Assembly (NCBI GenBank): GCA_036563615.1
Contig: DATCMB010000021.1
Span: 186,001 to 250,000, forward strand
Direction of reading: 5' to 3'
DNA from: Candidatus Binatia bacterium
GTDB lineage: Bacteria; Desulfobacterota; Binatia; UBA12015
DNA: 64,000 nucleotides
Within the stretch, counting starts at the first letter, position 1; every line of letters starts with the position of its first letter. A program made the translations under genes and the position numbers. The notes beneath the pieces were generated by a model. The model saw only the letters and a program-made list of their open reading frames with translations. It did not search any database and had not been told where the DNA came from. This document shows, in pieces, positions 17,811 through 26,842 of the stretch.

Positions 17811-18592
17811 GACCGCGGCTCCTCTGCCAAGAGCTTCGCGGCCTCGTCCTGCGCGGTCTGGCGCGCCTCGCTGACCTGCGCCGCCTGGCGCGCGGTCTGC
17901 GGCGCGGCGAGCGCGCCCGGCAGCGCCTCACCCGGCTCCGTGGCCTCCTGCGCGGCCGGCCCCTCGCCCGTCGGCGCGGTGTCGGTGCCGTCGCCCGTCT
18001 CGCCCGCGGCGGGCTGCCCGGCGGCCGGCGTGGCGGTCGGCAGCGCGCGCCCGGCGTAGACGACGTTCGCGCGGATCGAGAACTCCTTGAACTTCGCCTG
18101 CCCCTCTTCGACCTGCTTGGTCTCGACCAGGTCGACGTTGGTGAAGTAGCGCGACGCGGCGAGGTTGCGCATGAAGAGCGCGATCGTCTGGTTGTCGAGC
18201 CCGCGACCGAGGATGGTCATCGAGCCGTTCGCCTCGCGCATCTCCGTGAGCCAGAGCGCCTCGGGCGTCGCCGTGCTGAGGTCGTCGAGCACGTGCACGG
18301 GTCCCGTGCGCTGACGCTCGAGGATCTTGATCGTCGCGAGCTTCGACTCGAGCTCCTTGCGCTTGCGCTCGAGCTGGATCGCGGCGGTGTGCTTCTTGTT
18401 GAGCGCCGCGAGCTCGGCCTGGTACTCGTCCGCGAGCGCCTGCGTGCGGTTGGCGTCGCGACGCGTCAGGAACTCGGTCAGAGCGATGATCGCCACGAGC
18501 CCGACCGCGATCATGATGGCGATCTGCTTGTCGCGCTGCCGGGCGGCCTGACGGCGCGCCTCGGCACGGGGCATGAGGTTGATGCGGATCAT
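17807..18592 (-). CDS. pilN: Type IV pilus assembly protein PilN with long C-terminal tail
   Basis: 261 residues from the ATG giving MIRINLMPRAEARR, the conserved PilN start that docks on PilM; it overlaps pilM by 4 bases. A membrane helix (IAIMIAVGLVAIIALTEFL) is followed by a coiled coil and the periplasmic domain with DDLSTATPEALWLTEM and IRANVVYAG. Known PilN is near 180-210 residues; here about 75 extra residues rich in Ala, Pro, Thr and Glu follow. The tail has no clear fold and is probably a flexible linker in the periplasm. Confidence 0.94.
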   Translation of the reverse strand: MIRINLMPRAEARRQAARQRDKQIAIMIAVGLVAIIALTEFLTRRDANRTQALADEYQAELAALNKKHTAAIQLERKRKELESKLATIKILERQRTGPVHVLDDLSTATPEALWLTEMREANGSMTILGRGLDNQTIALFMRNLAASRYFTNVDLVETKQVEEGQAKFKEFSIRANVVYAGRALPTATPAAGQPAAGETGDGTDTAPTGEGPAAQEATEPGEALPGALAAPQTARQAAQVSEARQTAQDEAAKLLAEEPRS

Positions 18593-19701
18593 GCATCCCC
18601 CGGACGCCGCGTGCCCAGCCCGACGGCGACCGCCAGCGACGGCGCCATCATCTCGAGCGCGGTGACGTCGAGGTTGCGCGAGAGCTGCACGCGGTTGAAG
18701 GGATTGGCGATCTCGACCGGAACGTCGAGCTGCTCGGCGAGCTTGTCGACCAGACCCGGGATGCGCGCGCCGCCGCCGGTCACGTAGATCCCGCGCAGCG
18801 GCTCGTCGCTCGCGGTGCGCCACAGGAAGCGCAGCGACTGGTTGATCGCGTCCGCGAGCTCGGCCGAACCGCTGTCGATGATCTGGCGGATCTTGAGGTC
18901 GCGGCTGTCGCCGAGCTCCTCGCCCGCCTGGACGCGCTCGGCGTCGTCGTAGGACAGCCCGAGCCCCTTGATCAGCGCGTCGGTGATCTCGCCGCCGCCA
19001 GCCTGCACGTCGCCGGTCGTGCTCGACGTGCCGCCCTTGACGATGTTGATCGACGAGTAGCGCGCGCCGATGTTGATCAGACCGATGACCTGGTCTTCGG
19101 CCGTCTCGTAGTTCAGCTCGTACATGTTCTCGAGCGCGAAGTAATCGACGTCGACGATCGTCGGCTCGAGACCGGCATCGGTGATCGCCATCGTGAAGCC
19201 GGACAGGATGTCCTTGCGGACGGCGACCAGCAGGACCTCGATGTCCGCGTCCTCGGCGCGCAGCACCTGGTAGTCGAGGCTCACGTTGTCGAGGTTCTCG
19301 GGGATGAAGTTCGCGGCCTCGATCATCAGCAGCGCCTCGAGGTCGTCCCCGGGACGCATGGTGAGGCGCGCTTTCTTGATGATGACCGCGGGTCCTGGCA
19401 CGGCGGTCACTACTTGACGCGCACGCACGCCGAGGCCGTCCACCAGGCGGCGAATGACGTCGGATACCGCGACGACGTCCTGCACGGTGTTGTTCTGCAG
19501 CGCGCCCTCGGGGATCGGCGCGATGCCGGCACGCAGGATCTCGGGGCTACTCGCGGGGCCGCGCACCTCGAGCAGCTTGACGGCGCTCGATCCGATGTCG
19601 AGCGCGACGTAGCTCCCCGAACGTCCCCCAGTGAGCCGGCCGAAGATTCGGCCGAACCCGTTCAACGGGCTGGACTTGCGACGAGAACCCATCCCAGCCA
19701 C
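18589..19701 (-). CDS. pilM: Type IV pilus assembly ATPase-fold protein PilM
   Basis: 370 residues from a GTG start; an ATG three codons in (19692) is equally possible. It has an actin/FtsA-like fold: phosphate-1 motif VALDIGSSAVKLLEV, the IGLINIGARYSSINIV middle segment and YVTGGGARIPGL near the end. PilM is a cytoplasmic ring protein that binds the N-terminus of PilN. The N-terminus carries about 28 extra basic residues before the core. It is the first gene of pilMNOPQ-aroCKB and has a sigma-54-like promoter upstream. Confidence 0.95.
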   Translation of the reverse strand: MAGMGSRRKSSPLNGFGRIFGRLTGGRSGSYVALDIGSSAVKLLEVRGPASSPEILRAGIAPIPEGALQNNTVQDVVAVSDVIRRLVDGLGVRARQVVTAVPGPAVIIKKARLTMRPGDDLEALLMIEAANFIPENLDNVSLDYQVLRAEDADIEVLLVAVRKDILSGFTMAITDAGLEPTIVDVDYFALENMYELNYETAEDQVIGLINIGARYSSINIVKGGTSSTTGDVQAGGGEITDALIKGLGLSYDDAERVQAGEELGDSRDLKIRQIIDSGSAELADAINQSLRFLWRTASDEPLRGIYVTGGGARIPGLVDKLAEQLDVPVEIANPFNRVQLSRNLDVTALEMMAPSLAVAVGLGTRRPGDA

Positions 19702-19720
19702 AACTTCCCCACCTACCGCG

Positions 19721-19745
19721 TGCTTCGCTCAGGAGCGGCGAAGCA
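19721..19745. repeat. Inverted repeat in the pilM leader (proximal)
   Basis: TGCTTCGC and GCGAAGCA form an 8-bp perfect inverted repeat around a 9-base loop. It falls inside the predicted 5' leader of the pil operon, 20 bases before the pilM start, and could fold in the mRNA near the ribosome-binding region. Confidence 0.5.
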
Positions 19746-19765
19746 GCGCGTCCGCGAACCCCCTC

Positions 19766-19789
19766 GATCGAAGCCCCCCTGCTTCGATC
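19766..19789. repeat. Inverted repeat in the pilM leader (distal)
   Basis: GATCGAAGC and GCTTCGATC form a perfect 9-bp inverted repeat around CCCCCT. It lies between the predicted sigma-54 start site and pilM, next to the proximal hairpin. No U-tract follows on the pilM strand, so it looks like a leader structure rather than a terminator. Confidence 0.5.
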
Positions 19790-19821
19790 TGCTCGCCCGG
19801 TAGCACGGTTCAAAGAGCCGC

Positions 19822-19837
19822 TGCAACAGATTTGCCA
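19822..19837 (-). promoter_or_regulatory. Sigma-54-type promoter for the pil-aro operon
   Basis: On the minus strand the sequence reads TGGCAAATCTGTTGCA. It matches the -24 GG and -12 GC elements with the required 10-base spacing, and the wider consensus TGGCA-N6-TTGCA. The implied start is near 19811, giving a leader of about 110 bases before pilM. The match is direct; activity is inferred. Confidence 0.6.
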
Positions 19838-19915
19838 GCATCGAAACCGCCCTCTCGCGCCGTCACCTCGACGAGCCGGAGTAGCTGAAGTTAAGGAGCA
19901 CCTTCGGACGTCGAG

Positions 19916-22507
19916 ATGTCTCGTGAGATTGATTTGACGGGCCGCGACGCACGCTCCGAGCAGAGCGCCGTCGAGGTTGCGATTGTCGATCCAAGCGGTG
20001 CACTGACAACTTTATCGTATGCAGTGCCCTACCACTTGAGCTCTGCCAGCGAGGTCGGCACCGCCGTCACCGTTCCGCTCGGCGCGCGGCGGGTCACGGG
20101 GATCGTCCTGGGTCCGGCCCAGCCCGCGCCGAATCTACGTTTGCGGCCGATCGCGGCGACGCTGCCGGAGCTCAGCGTCCCCGCGGAGCTGCTCGAGCTC
20201 GCGCGCTGGGCGGCGCGTCATTACCGCGTTCCGCTGGGCTCGTTGCTGCGCACGGTCGTACCGCCGCCGCTGCGGCGCCTGCGGCGGCGTCACGTGCGAC
20301 CGACCGGCAAGCCGCTCGACGCGCCGACCGCCGAGCCCGATCTGCTCGGCGACACCAAAGCGTCGGTCCGTGACGGAAAGGACGGCCTCGCGCGCCGCAT
20401 CCTCGAGCGTCTGCCGCCGGGCGGTCTCGACCTCCGTCAGCTCGAAGAGGAGTTCGGCGCCGGCACGAGCGCCGCGCTCCGCACGCTGCGCCGCCAGGGC
20501 GCGGTCGTCATCGAGGAGGTCGAGCTCGAGCGGCGCATACCGCGGCGTGCGGTGCGCGCGGTCGTTCCGGAGGATGGCGGCGAGCCGAGCTTCGGTCGCG
20601 CGACGCGCCAGGCGGAGGTCTACGCCTTCGTGCGCGCGCGCGATCCGCACCCGGTGCAGATCGCCGAGCTCGAGGAGCGCATGCCGGGAGCGGCACGCGC
20701 GGTGACGGCGCTGCTGAAGCGCGGTCTTCTGGTCGAGACGACGGGCAGCGGCTCTCCGGCGGACGACGCCGGCAGCGAAACCGCGTCGCGCGAAAACGAC
20801 GGCGACGCGGTCGCGCGCCCGGAGAAGACCCCGAGCCCCGAGCAGGAGCAGGCGATCGCCGCGATCGACGGCGCGGCCGGCACGTTCGCGACCTTCCTTC
20901 TCTTCGGCGTCACCGGCAGCGGCAAGACCGAGGTCTACCTGCGCGCGGCGCAGGCGGCGCGCCGGCGCGGCGCCGGCGTGCTGATCCTGGTTCCCGAGAT
21001 CGGCCTCACGCCGCAGCTCGTCGCCGAAGCGGCGCGGCGCTTCCCCGGCGAGACGGCCGTCCTGCACAGCGGGCTCACCGGACCCGAGCGCTGGCAGACC
21101 TGGCGCGACGTCGCGGCCGGTCGTGCGCCGGTCGTGATCGGCGCGCGCTCGGCGGTGTTCGCGCCGCTGCCGCGCCTCGGCCTCGTCGTCGTCGACGAGG
21201 AGCACGACGCCGCGTACAAGCAGGAGGAAGCGCCACGCTACAACGCGCGTGACGTCGCCGTGATGCGCGGCAAGCTCGCGGGCTGTCCGGTGGTGCTCGC
21301 GTCGGCGACGCCGTCGCTCGAGAGCTTCCGCGCGGCGCAGCAGGGACGCTACCAGCTGCTGCGCCTCTCGGCGCGCGCCAACGACGCGCCGCTGCCGCGC
21401 GTCGAGCTGATCGACCTGCGCGCGCGTCCGGCGTTCGACCGCACGGGCGACGGCAACGCGCCGCGCGCGCTCGACCCGCGCTCGGCGCCGCCGCCGGTCG
21501 CCTCGCCGCTGTCGCCGGCGCTCGAGGAAGCGCTGGTCGAGAACTACCGCGCCGGCGACCAGTCGCTGCTCTTCCTCAACCGACGCGGCTACGCGCGCTT
21601 CATCCAGTGCGAGGTCTGCGGCCACGTCGAGACCTGTCCGTCGTGCAGCGTGAGCTTGACGGTGCACCGCGCGCAGCGTCTCGCCGCGTGCCACCACTGC
21701 GGCTTCTCGCGCCGTCCGGCGACGCACTGTCCGAGCTGCGACAGCGTGCTCACCGCGCGCGGCTTCGGCACGGAGCAGATCGAGGCCAACGTGCGCGCGC
21801 TCCTGCCGGCGGCGCGGATCGCGCGCCTCGACCGCGACACCGCGACCAGCGCCGCGTTCGTGCGCCGCACGGTCGACGCCTGGCGGCACGGCGAGCTCGA
21901 CGTGCTGGTCGGCACGCAGATGGTGGCGAAGGGACACGACGCGCCGGGCGTGACGCTGATCGGCGTCGTGCTCGCCGACGCCTCGCTGCACTTCCCCGAC
22001 TTCCGCGCCGCCGAGCGGACGTTCCAGCTGCTCGCGCAGGTCGCGGGGCGCGCGGGACGCGGCGCCAAGCCGGGCCGCGTGCTCGTGCAGACCCGGCAGC
22101 CGGACCACCCGAGCCTGATCGCGGCGACCCAGCACGACTACGAGGCGTTCGCGCGCGCGGAGCTGCGCAGCCGGCGCGAGCTCTTCTACCCGCCGTTCGG
22201 ACGCCTCGCGCGCATCGTGGTCGAGGGCGAGGCCGTCGAGGTCGAGCGGCGCGCGCGTGCGCTCGCCGAGCGCCTGCGCCAGGCCGCGGAGCGCGACCCG
22301 TCGGATCCGCAGCCGCAGGTGCTCGGACCGGCGCCGGCGCCGATCGAGCGGCTGCGCGGACGCTGGCGCAACCAGGTGCTGATCAAGGCGATCGACCACC
22401 GCGCGCTCGGACGCGTGCTCGACGCCGCCCGCCCGCTCGAGCGCGGAGCACGCGACGACAGGACGCCGCGCATCGTCGTTGATGTCGATCCGATCAGCAT
22501 GTTATGA
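19916..22507 (+). CDS. priA: Primosomal protein N' (replication restart helicase)
   Basis: 863 residues, longer than E. coli PriA (732) because of charged, low-complexity insertions. Order: 3'-DNA-binding domain (VPYHLSSASEVGTAVTVPLG), a winged-helix region, then the helicase core with Walker A GVTGSGKTEVYLRA (near residue 335), VVVDEEHDAAYKQEE (near 425), the zinc-binding Cys cluster CEVCGHVETCPSC with CHHCGFS and CPSCDS (about 565-610), and GTQMVAKGHDAP. PriA reloads the replisome at stalled forks. An AAGGAG sits 17 bases before the ATG, rather far, so the exact start is less certain. It diverges from pilM. Confidence 0.95.
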   Translation: MSREIDLTGRDARSEQSAVEVAIVDPSGALTTLSYAVPYHLSSASEVGTAVTVPLGARRVTGIVLGPAQPAPNLRLRPIAATLPELSVPAELLELARWAARHYRVPLGSLLRTVVPPPLRRLRRRHVRPTGKPLDAPTAEPDLLGDTKASVRDGKDGLARRILERLPPGGLDLRQLEEEFGAGTSAALRTLRRQGAVVIEEVELERRIPRRAVRAVVPEDGGEPSFGRATRQAEVYAFVRARDPHPVQIAELEERMPGAARAVTALLKRGLLVETTGSGSPADDAGSETASRENDGDAVARPEKTPSPEQEQAIAAIDGAAGTFATFLLFGVTGSGKTEVYLRAAQAARRRGAGVLILVPEIGLTPQLVAEAARRFPGETAVLHSGLTGPERWQTWRDVAAGRAPVVIGARSAVFAPLPRLGLVVVDEEHDAAYKQEEAPRYNARDVAVMRGKLAGCPVVLASATPSLESFRAAQQGRYQLLRLSARANDAPLPRVELIDLRARPAFDRTGDGNAPRALDPRSAPPPVASPLSPALEEALVENYRAGDQSLLFLNRRGYARFIQCEVCGHVETCPSCSVSLTVHRAQRLAACHHCGFSRRPATHCPSCDSVLTARGFGTEQIEANVRALLPAARIARLDRDTATSAAFVRRTVDAWRHGELDVLVGTQMVAKGHDAPGVTLIGVVLADASLHFPDFRAAERTFQLLAQVAGRAGRGAKPGRVLVQTRQPDHPSLIAATQHDYEAFARAELRSRRELFYPPFGRLARIVVEGEAVEVERRARALAERLRQAAERDPSDPQPQVLGPAPAPIERLRGRWRNQVLIKAIDHRALGRVLDAARPLERGARDDRTPRIVVDVDPISML

Positions 22508-22559
22508 GAATGGGAGCACGCGCTCCGGCCCTCCCTGCGCGCGCTCACCCGAGCCCTTC

Positions 22560-23120
22560 ATGGCCATTCGTCGCATCTTGACGTTCCCGGAGCCGTTTCT
22601 GCGCGGCACTGCACGTCCGGTGGAGAACATCACCGGCGAGACGGCGCAGTGGGTCGAGGACATGGCGCAGACCATGTACGCGGCGCCCGGCATCGGCCTC
22701 GCCGCGCCGCAGATCGGCCTCGATCAGCGGATCATCGTGCTCGACGTCGGCGACGACGAGGAGGAGCCCGGCAAGGAGCGGGGCAAGAACCTGATCCACG
22801 TCGTCAATCCGGTGATCGTCGAGGCCGAGGGCGAGACCACCTTCGAGGAGGGCTGCCTCTCGGTGGTCGACTTCCGCGCCGAGGTGCAGCGCGCGGCCAA
22901 GGTCCTGGTCAAGGGCTGGGACCTGAACCAGCGCGAGATCGCGATCGAGGCGGACGGGCTCCTCGCCGTCGCCCTGCAGCACGAGATCGACCACCTCGAC
23001 GGCAAGCTGTTCATCGACCACCTGTCGCGCCTCAAGCGCGAGATGTACGTCAAGCGCGTAAAAAAGGCGCTGCGTGAGGGCCGTCCGATCGCGCAGCGCT
23101 CAGCCGGCGAACGGAGTTGA
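22560..23120 (+). CDS. def: Peptide deformylase
   Basis: 186 residues from the ATG giving MAIRRILTFPEPFLR; a longer frame upstream has no family similarity. The three signatures are present: GIGLAAPQIG, EEGCLSV with metal ligand Cys99, and QHEIDHLDG with His141, Glu142 and His145. It removes the formyl group from new proteins. It lies 52 bases after priA and its stop overlaps the fmt start, so the enzyme pair is probably co-translated. Confidence 0.96.
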   Translation: MAIRRILTFPEPFLRGTARPVENITGETAQWVEDMAQTMYAAPGIGLAAPQIGLDQRIIVLDVGDDEEEPGKERGKNLIHVVNPVIVEAEGETTFEEGCLSVVDFRAEVQRAAKVLVKGWDLNQREIAIEADGLLAVALQHEIDHLDGKLFIDHLSRLKREMYVKRVKKALREGRPIAQRSAGERS

Positions 23121-24088
23121 CCCCGCAGAAGCTGCCGGCGCTCCCCGCGGCGCCGCTGCGCGTGGTGTTCATGGGCACGCCGGAGCTCGCCGCGACGGTG
23201 CTGCGCGGCCTGCTCGACGGCGAGGATCGAGTGGTCGGCGTGTTCACGCGCCCGGACGCCGCGCAGGGCCGCGGGCTCACCGTGGTCGCGCCGCCCGTCA
23301 AGCAACTCGCGGAGTCGCGCGGCATCCCAGTGCTGCAGCCGCGCACCTGGAAGGACGGGAGCGCGGTCGAGTCGCTGCGCGCGCTCGCGCCCGACCTGGT
23401 CGTCGTCGCGGCGTACGGACGCATCCTGCCGCAAGCGGCGCTCGACGTGCCGCGCTTCGGCTGCATCAACGTGCACGCCTCGCTCTTGCCGCGCTGGCGC
23501 GGCGCCGACCCGATCACGCGCGCGATCCTCGCCGGCGACGAGCAGACCGGCGTGACCATCATGCAGATGGTGCTCGAGATGGACGCCGGCGCGATCCTGC
23601 TGCAGCGCACCACACCGATCCGCCCGGACGACACCGGCGACACGCTCGAGCGGCGGCTCGCGGACCTCGGCGCGAGCGCGCTGCGCGAGGCGCTCGTCGA
23701 GTGGCGCGCCGGACGCCTCACCGCGACGCCGCAGGACCCGGCGCAGGTCACGTTCGCGCCGCTGATCACGAAGAAGGACGGCGTCGTCGACTGGCGGCGT
23801 CCGGCGGTCGAGATCGAGCGCGCGGTGCGCGCGTTCCAGCCGTGGCCGGTCGCGTCGACGACGCGCGACGGCGCGCCGCTGCGCATCTTCGCCGCGGAGC
23901 CTGCGACGAGCGCCGCGCAGGGCACGCCGGGCGAGATCCTCGCCGTCGACGCGCAGGGCGTGGTGGTCGCGACCGGCCGCGGCGCGCTGCGCCTGCGGGA
24001 AGTGCAGGCGGCGGGCAAGAAGCGCATGCCGGCCGCGGACTGGGCGCGCGGCGCGCGGGTCGCGCCGGGCGACCGGCTCGGCGCTTGA
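23117..24088 (+). CDS. fmt: Methionyl-tRNA formyltransferase
   Basis: 323 residues, slightly above the usual 310-315. The only start upstream of the conserved core LRVVFMGTPELAA is a TTG that overlaps the def stop, so this gene probably uses a TTG start with translational coupling. The catalytic region shows INVHASLLPRWRGADPI and GVTIMQMVLEMDAG; the C-terminal tRNA-binding domain follows. It formylates Met on initiator tRNA using 10-formyl-THF. Confidence 0.95.
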   Translation: MTPQKLPALPAAPLRVVFMGTPELAATVLRGLLDGEDRVVGVFTRPDAAQGRGLTVVAPPVKQLAESRGIPVLQPRTWKDGSAVESLRALAPDLVVVAAYGRILPQAALDVPRFGCINVHASLLPRWRGADPITRAILAGDEQTGVTIMQMVLEMDAGAILLQRTTPIRPDDTGDTLERRLADLGASALREALVEWRAGRLTATPQDPAQVTFAPLITKKDGVVDWRRPAVEIERAVRAFQPWPVASTTRDGAPLRIFAAEPATSAAQGTPGEILAVDAQGVVVATGRGALRLREVQAAGKKRMPAADWARGARVAPGDRLGA

Positions 24089-24116
24089 CGCGCGGCGAGC
24101 GCGGGCTGAGCGCGGG

Positions 24117-25532
24117 ATGGACCAGCAGGGCGGTGCAGACGCGCGGCGCGGCAAGCGTCGCCGACCCAAGCGCAAGCCGCAGACCGGACCCGCCGGGCGC
24201 GCCGTCGAGCGCGACCCGCGCCGGCACGCGCTCGCGATCCTGGTGCGCGTCGAGGGCGGCGCCTACGCCGACGTGCTGGTCGGCGAGACGCTCGAGCACA
24301 ACCCGCTCGACGCGCGCGACGCAGCGCTGCTGACGCGGCTCGTGTACGGCGTGGAGACCTGGCGCGCGCGCCTCGACTGGACGCTCGCCAGCATCGCGCG
24401 CCGTCCGCTCGAGTCGCTCGCGCCGCACGTGCGCGCGGCGCTGCGCCTCGGCGCCTTCCAGATCCTGATGCTCGACCGCGTGCCGGCGCACGCCGCGGTC
24501 GACACCACGGTCGAGCTGGTGAAGCGCGCTTCCGGCGCGGGTGCTGCGAGCTTCGTGAATGCGGTGCTGCGCAACCTACTGCGCCGCGGCGAGCGTCCGC
24601 TGCCCGATCCGGCGAGCGGCCTCGACGCCCACCTCGCCGTGCGCTGGTCGCACCCCGAGTGGCTGGTGCGCGCCTGGCGGCGCGAGCTCGGCGACGAGCG
24701 CGTCGAGCGGCTGCTCGCCTCGAACAACGATCCGGCGCCGACCGTCGTGCGCGTCGACCGGCGCGTCGCGACGCGCGAGCAGGCGGCGGAGCGGCTGCGC
24801 GCGCTCGGCGTCGAGACGCAGCCCACGACGTTTGCCCGCGATGGGCTCGTCGTCGAGGGCGGATTCCTCCACGTCGGCGACGTGCCGGGCGTCCACCTGC
24901 AGGGCGAGGCGTCGCAGCTCGTCGTCGACCTGCTCGATCCGCAGCCCGGCGAGCGCGTGCTCGATCCGTGCGCGGCGCCGGGCGGCAAGACCGGCGCGAT
25001 CGACGAGCGCATCGGCGAGGGACGCGTCTTCGCGTGCGACCGCTCGCGTCCGGGCATGCGACGGGTCGCGACGCTCGCCTCGGCGAGCGGCTCGCGCATC
25101 CTGCCGTTCGTCGCCGACGCGCGCCGTCCGCCGCTCGCGTGCACCTTCGACGCCGTGCTCGTCGACGCCCCGTGCTCGGGGCTCGGCACGCTGCGCGCGC
25201 ACCCCGAGATCCGCTGGCGGCGTCAAGAAGACGATTCACCGCGTCTCGCCGCGCTGCAGCGCGAGATCCTCGACGCCGCGGCGGAGCTCGTGCGGCCCGG
25301 CGGACGGCTCGTCTACTCGACGTGCACGATCGCCGCGGCGGAGAACGAGCAGGTGGTCGACGCGTTCCTCGCGCGCCATCCCGGCTGGGAGGTGGAGGAC
25401 GCGCGTCGCTTCCTTCCCGCAGCGGCCGCCGAGCTCGTCGACGCGCGCGGCGCGCTGCGCACCGCGCCCGACGTCGGCGGGCTCGACGGCTTCTTTGCCG
25501 TTCGTCTCGGTCGTACGATCACCCCGGCATGA
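24117..25532 (+). CDS. rsmB: 16S rRNA m5C methyltransferase RsmB
   Basis: 471 residues. A basic leader precedes an N-terminal NusB-like RNA-binding domain (LTRLVYGVETWRARLDW, RAALRLGAFQILMLDRVPAH), then a Rossmann methyltransferase domain with DPCAAPGGKTGAI (SAM binding). Catalytic cysteines are Cys353 in DAPCSGLG and Cys403 in YSTCTIAAAEN. The enzyme methylates a cytosine in 16S rRNA (C967 in E. coli). It follows fmt, the common def-fmt-rsmB order, and overlaps the next phosphoesterase gene by 4 bases. Confidence 0.94.
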   Translation: MDQQGGADARRGKRRRPKRKPQTGPAGRAVERDPRRHALAILVRVEGGAYADVLVGETLEHNPLDARDAALLTRLVYGVETWRARLDWTLASIARRPLESLAPHVRAALRLGAFQILMLDRVPAHAAVDTTVELVKRASGAGAASFVNAVLRNLLRRGERPLPDPASGLDAHLAVRWSHPEWLVRAWRRELGDERVERLLASNNDPAPTVVRVDRRVATREQAAERLRALGVETQPTTFARDGLVVEGGFLHVGDVPGVHLQGEASQLVVDLLDPQPGERVLDPCAAPGGKTGAIDERIGEGRVFACDRSRPGMRRVATLASASGSRILPFVADARRPPLACTFDAVLVDAPCSGLGTLRAHPEIRWRRQEDDSPRLAALQREILDAAAELVRPGGRLVYSTCTIAAAENEQVVDAFLARHPGWEVEDARRFLPAAAAELVDARGALRTAPDVGGLDGFFAVRLGRTITPA

Positions 25533-26749
25533 CGCTGCGGGTGATCGATCCCGAGCTCTTCGGGGTGACGGAGGACGGCTGCACGCTGACCTTCGCGGTG
25601 CACGACGCGCGCGGGCCGGTCGACGCGACGGCGCGCGTGCTGGTCGACGGCGTCGCCCGCGCGACCTCGGCCGGCGTCGCGGGCACGCGGCTCGTGCGCG
25701 TCGAGGGGCTCGCCCCGGGCACGCGGCATCGGATCGAGATCGTCGCCGAGGACGGCGCGCGCGCCGAGCCCGATCCGTTCTTCCCGGGCGTGGTCGAGAC
25801 GCTGCCCGCGTGCAGGGCGCGCGAGGTCGCGTCGTTCGCGACGCTCAACGATCTGCACTTCGGCGAGGAGCGCTTCGGCGGCGTGCTGCTCGCCGATGGC
25901 TCGTACGGCGACGAGGCGCCCGACTACCCGCTCGTCCGCGAGACCGAAGGCGACGTGCCGTACTGGAAGATGATGAACGAGGACGCGGTCGCCGACATCA
26001 ACGCGAGCGCCGTCGACTTCGTCGTCATCAAGGGCGACATCGCCGACCAGGGACGGCGCGAGCAGTTCGAGATTGCGCGCGAGATCTTCGCGCGCTTCGC
26101 GATGCCGTGGCACGCGCTGCTCGGCAACCACGACCACTACGCGCTGCTCGACGGCGAGGAGATCGACGGCTGCGAGCTGCTCGGACAGCCGCGCGCGCCG
26201 CGGACGCTCGACGTCGCGGGCTGGCGGCTCGTGCTCGTCGACACGGTCGAGCCGGGCGCGCACCACGGCGTCTTCCCCGATGCGCGCCTGCGCTGGCTCG
26301 CGGAGCAGCTCGAGGAGAGCCGCGAGCTCGGTCTGCCGACGCTCCTCTTCATGCACCACCAGCCGGTGCCGCCCGCGTTCGCCGACCGCTTTCCGAACTC
26401 GATCGGCATCGTGCCCGCGCATTCGACGCGTCTCTTCGAGCTGATCGCACGGAACCCGCAGGTGAAGGCCGTGCTGATCGGGCACACGCACCGCAACCGC
26501 GTGCGCCGCGAGCCGTCGGCGGGCGGCGTGCCGTTCGTCGAGGTGAGCTGCGTCAAGGACTACCCGGGCACGTTTGCACACTACCGTCTGTTCGAGGACG
26601 GCAGCCTGCGCCAGGAGGTGCGGCGCATCTCGAGCCCGCGCGCGCTCGCGCACTCGACCCGCTGCCGCGACTTCTTCGCCGGCGGCTACCGGCGGTTCGC
26701 GCTCGGCGCGCTCGCCGATCGCTCGTTCGTCGTCGCGGGCGACCGCTGA
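25529..26749 (+). CDS. Calcineurin-like metallophosphoesterase with N-terminal beta domain
   Basis: 406 residues, ATG overlapping the rsmB stop. Residues 1 to about 95 look like a fibronectin-III-like domain (RLVRVEGLAPGTRHRIEIV). The phosphoesterase core follows with NDLHFG, VIKGDIADQG, LGNHDHY, FMHHQP and GHTHRNR, a complete dimetal set. This arrangement resembles the Icc/GpdQ type of cyclic nucleotide or glycerophosphodiesterases, but the substrate cannot be read from the sequence. No signal peptide is seen, so it is probably cytoplasmic. Confidence 0.85.
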   Translation: MTLRVIDPELFGVTEDGCTLTFAVHDARGPVDATARVLVDGVARATSAGVAGTRLVRVEGLAPGTRHRIEIVAEDGARAEPDPFFPGVVETLPACRAREVASFATLNDLHFGEERFGGVLLADGSYGDEAPDYPLVRETEGDVPYWKMMNEDAVADINASAVDFVVIKGDIADQGRREQFEIAREIFARFAMPWHALLGNHDHYALLDGEEIDGCELLGQPRAPRTLDVAGWRLVLVDTVEPGAHHGVFPDARLRWLAEQLEESRELGLPTLLFMHHQPVPPAFADRFPNSIGIVPAHSTRLFELIARNPQVKAVLIGHTHRNRVRREPSAGGVPFVEVSCVKDYPGTFAHYRLFEDGSLRQEVRRISSPRALAHSTRCRDFFAGGYRRFALGALADRSFVVAGDR

Positions 26750-26757
26750 GGCGGTGG

Positions 26758-26786
26758 TTGCACCGCGTGCACGCTGTGCTAGGTCC
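26758..26786 (+). promoter_or_regulatory. Possible sigma-70 promoter for tRNA-Pro
   Basis: TTGCAC and TAGGTC are spaced by 16 bases about 60 bases before the tRNA. The -10 match is weak, so this is only a candidate. Confidence 0.25.
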
Positions 26787-26842
26787 GGCCTTCCGACCAG
26801 CCGCGAAGCCATCGCGGCGTCCGGCCGGGTCCTTTCACAATC

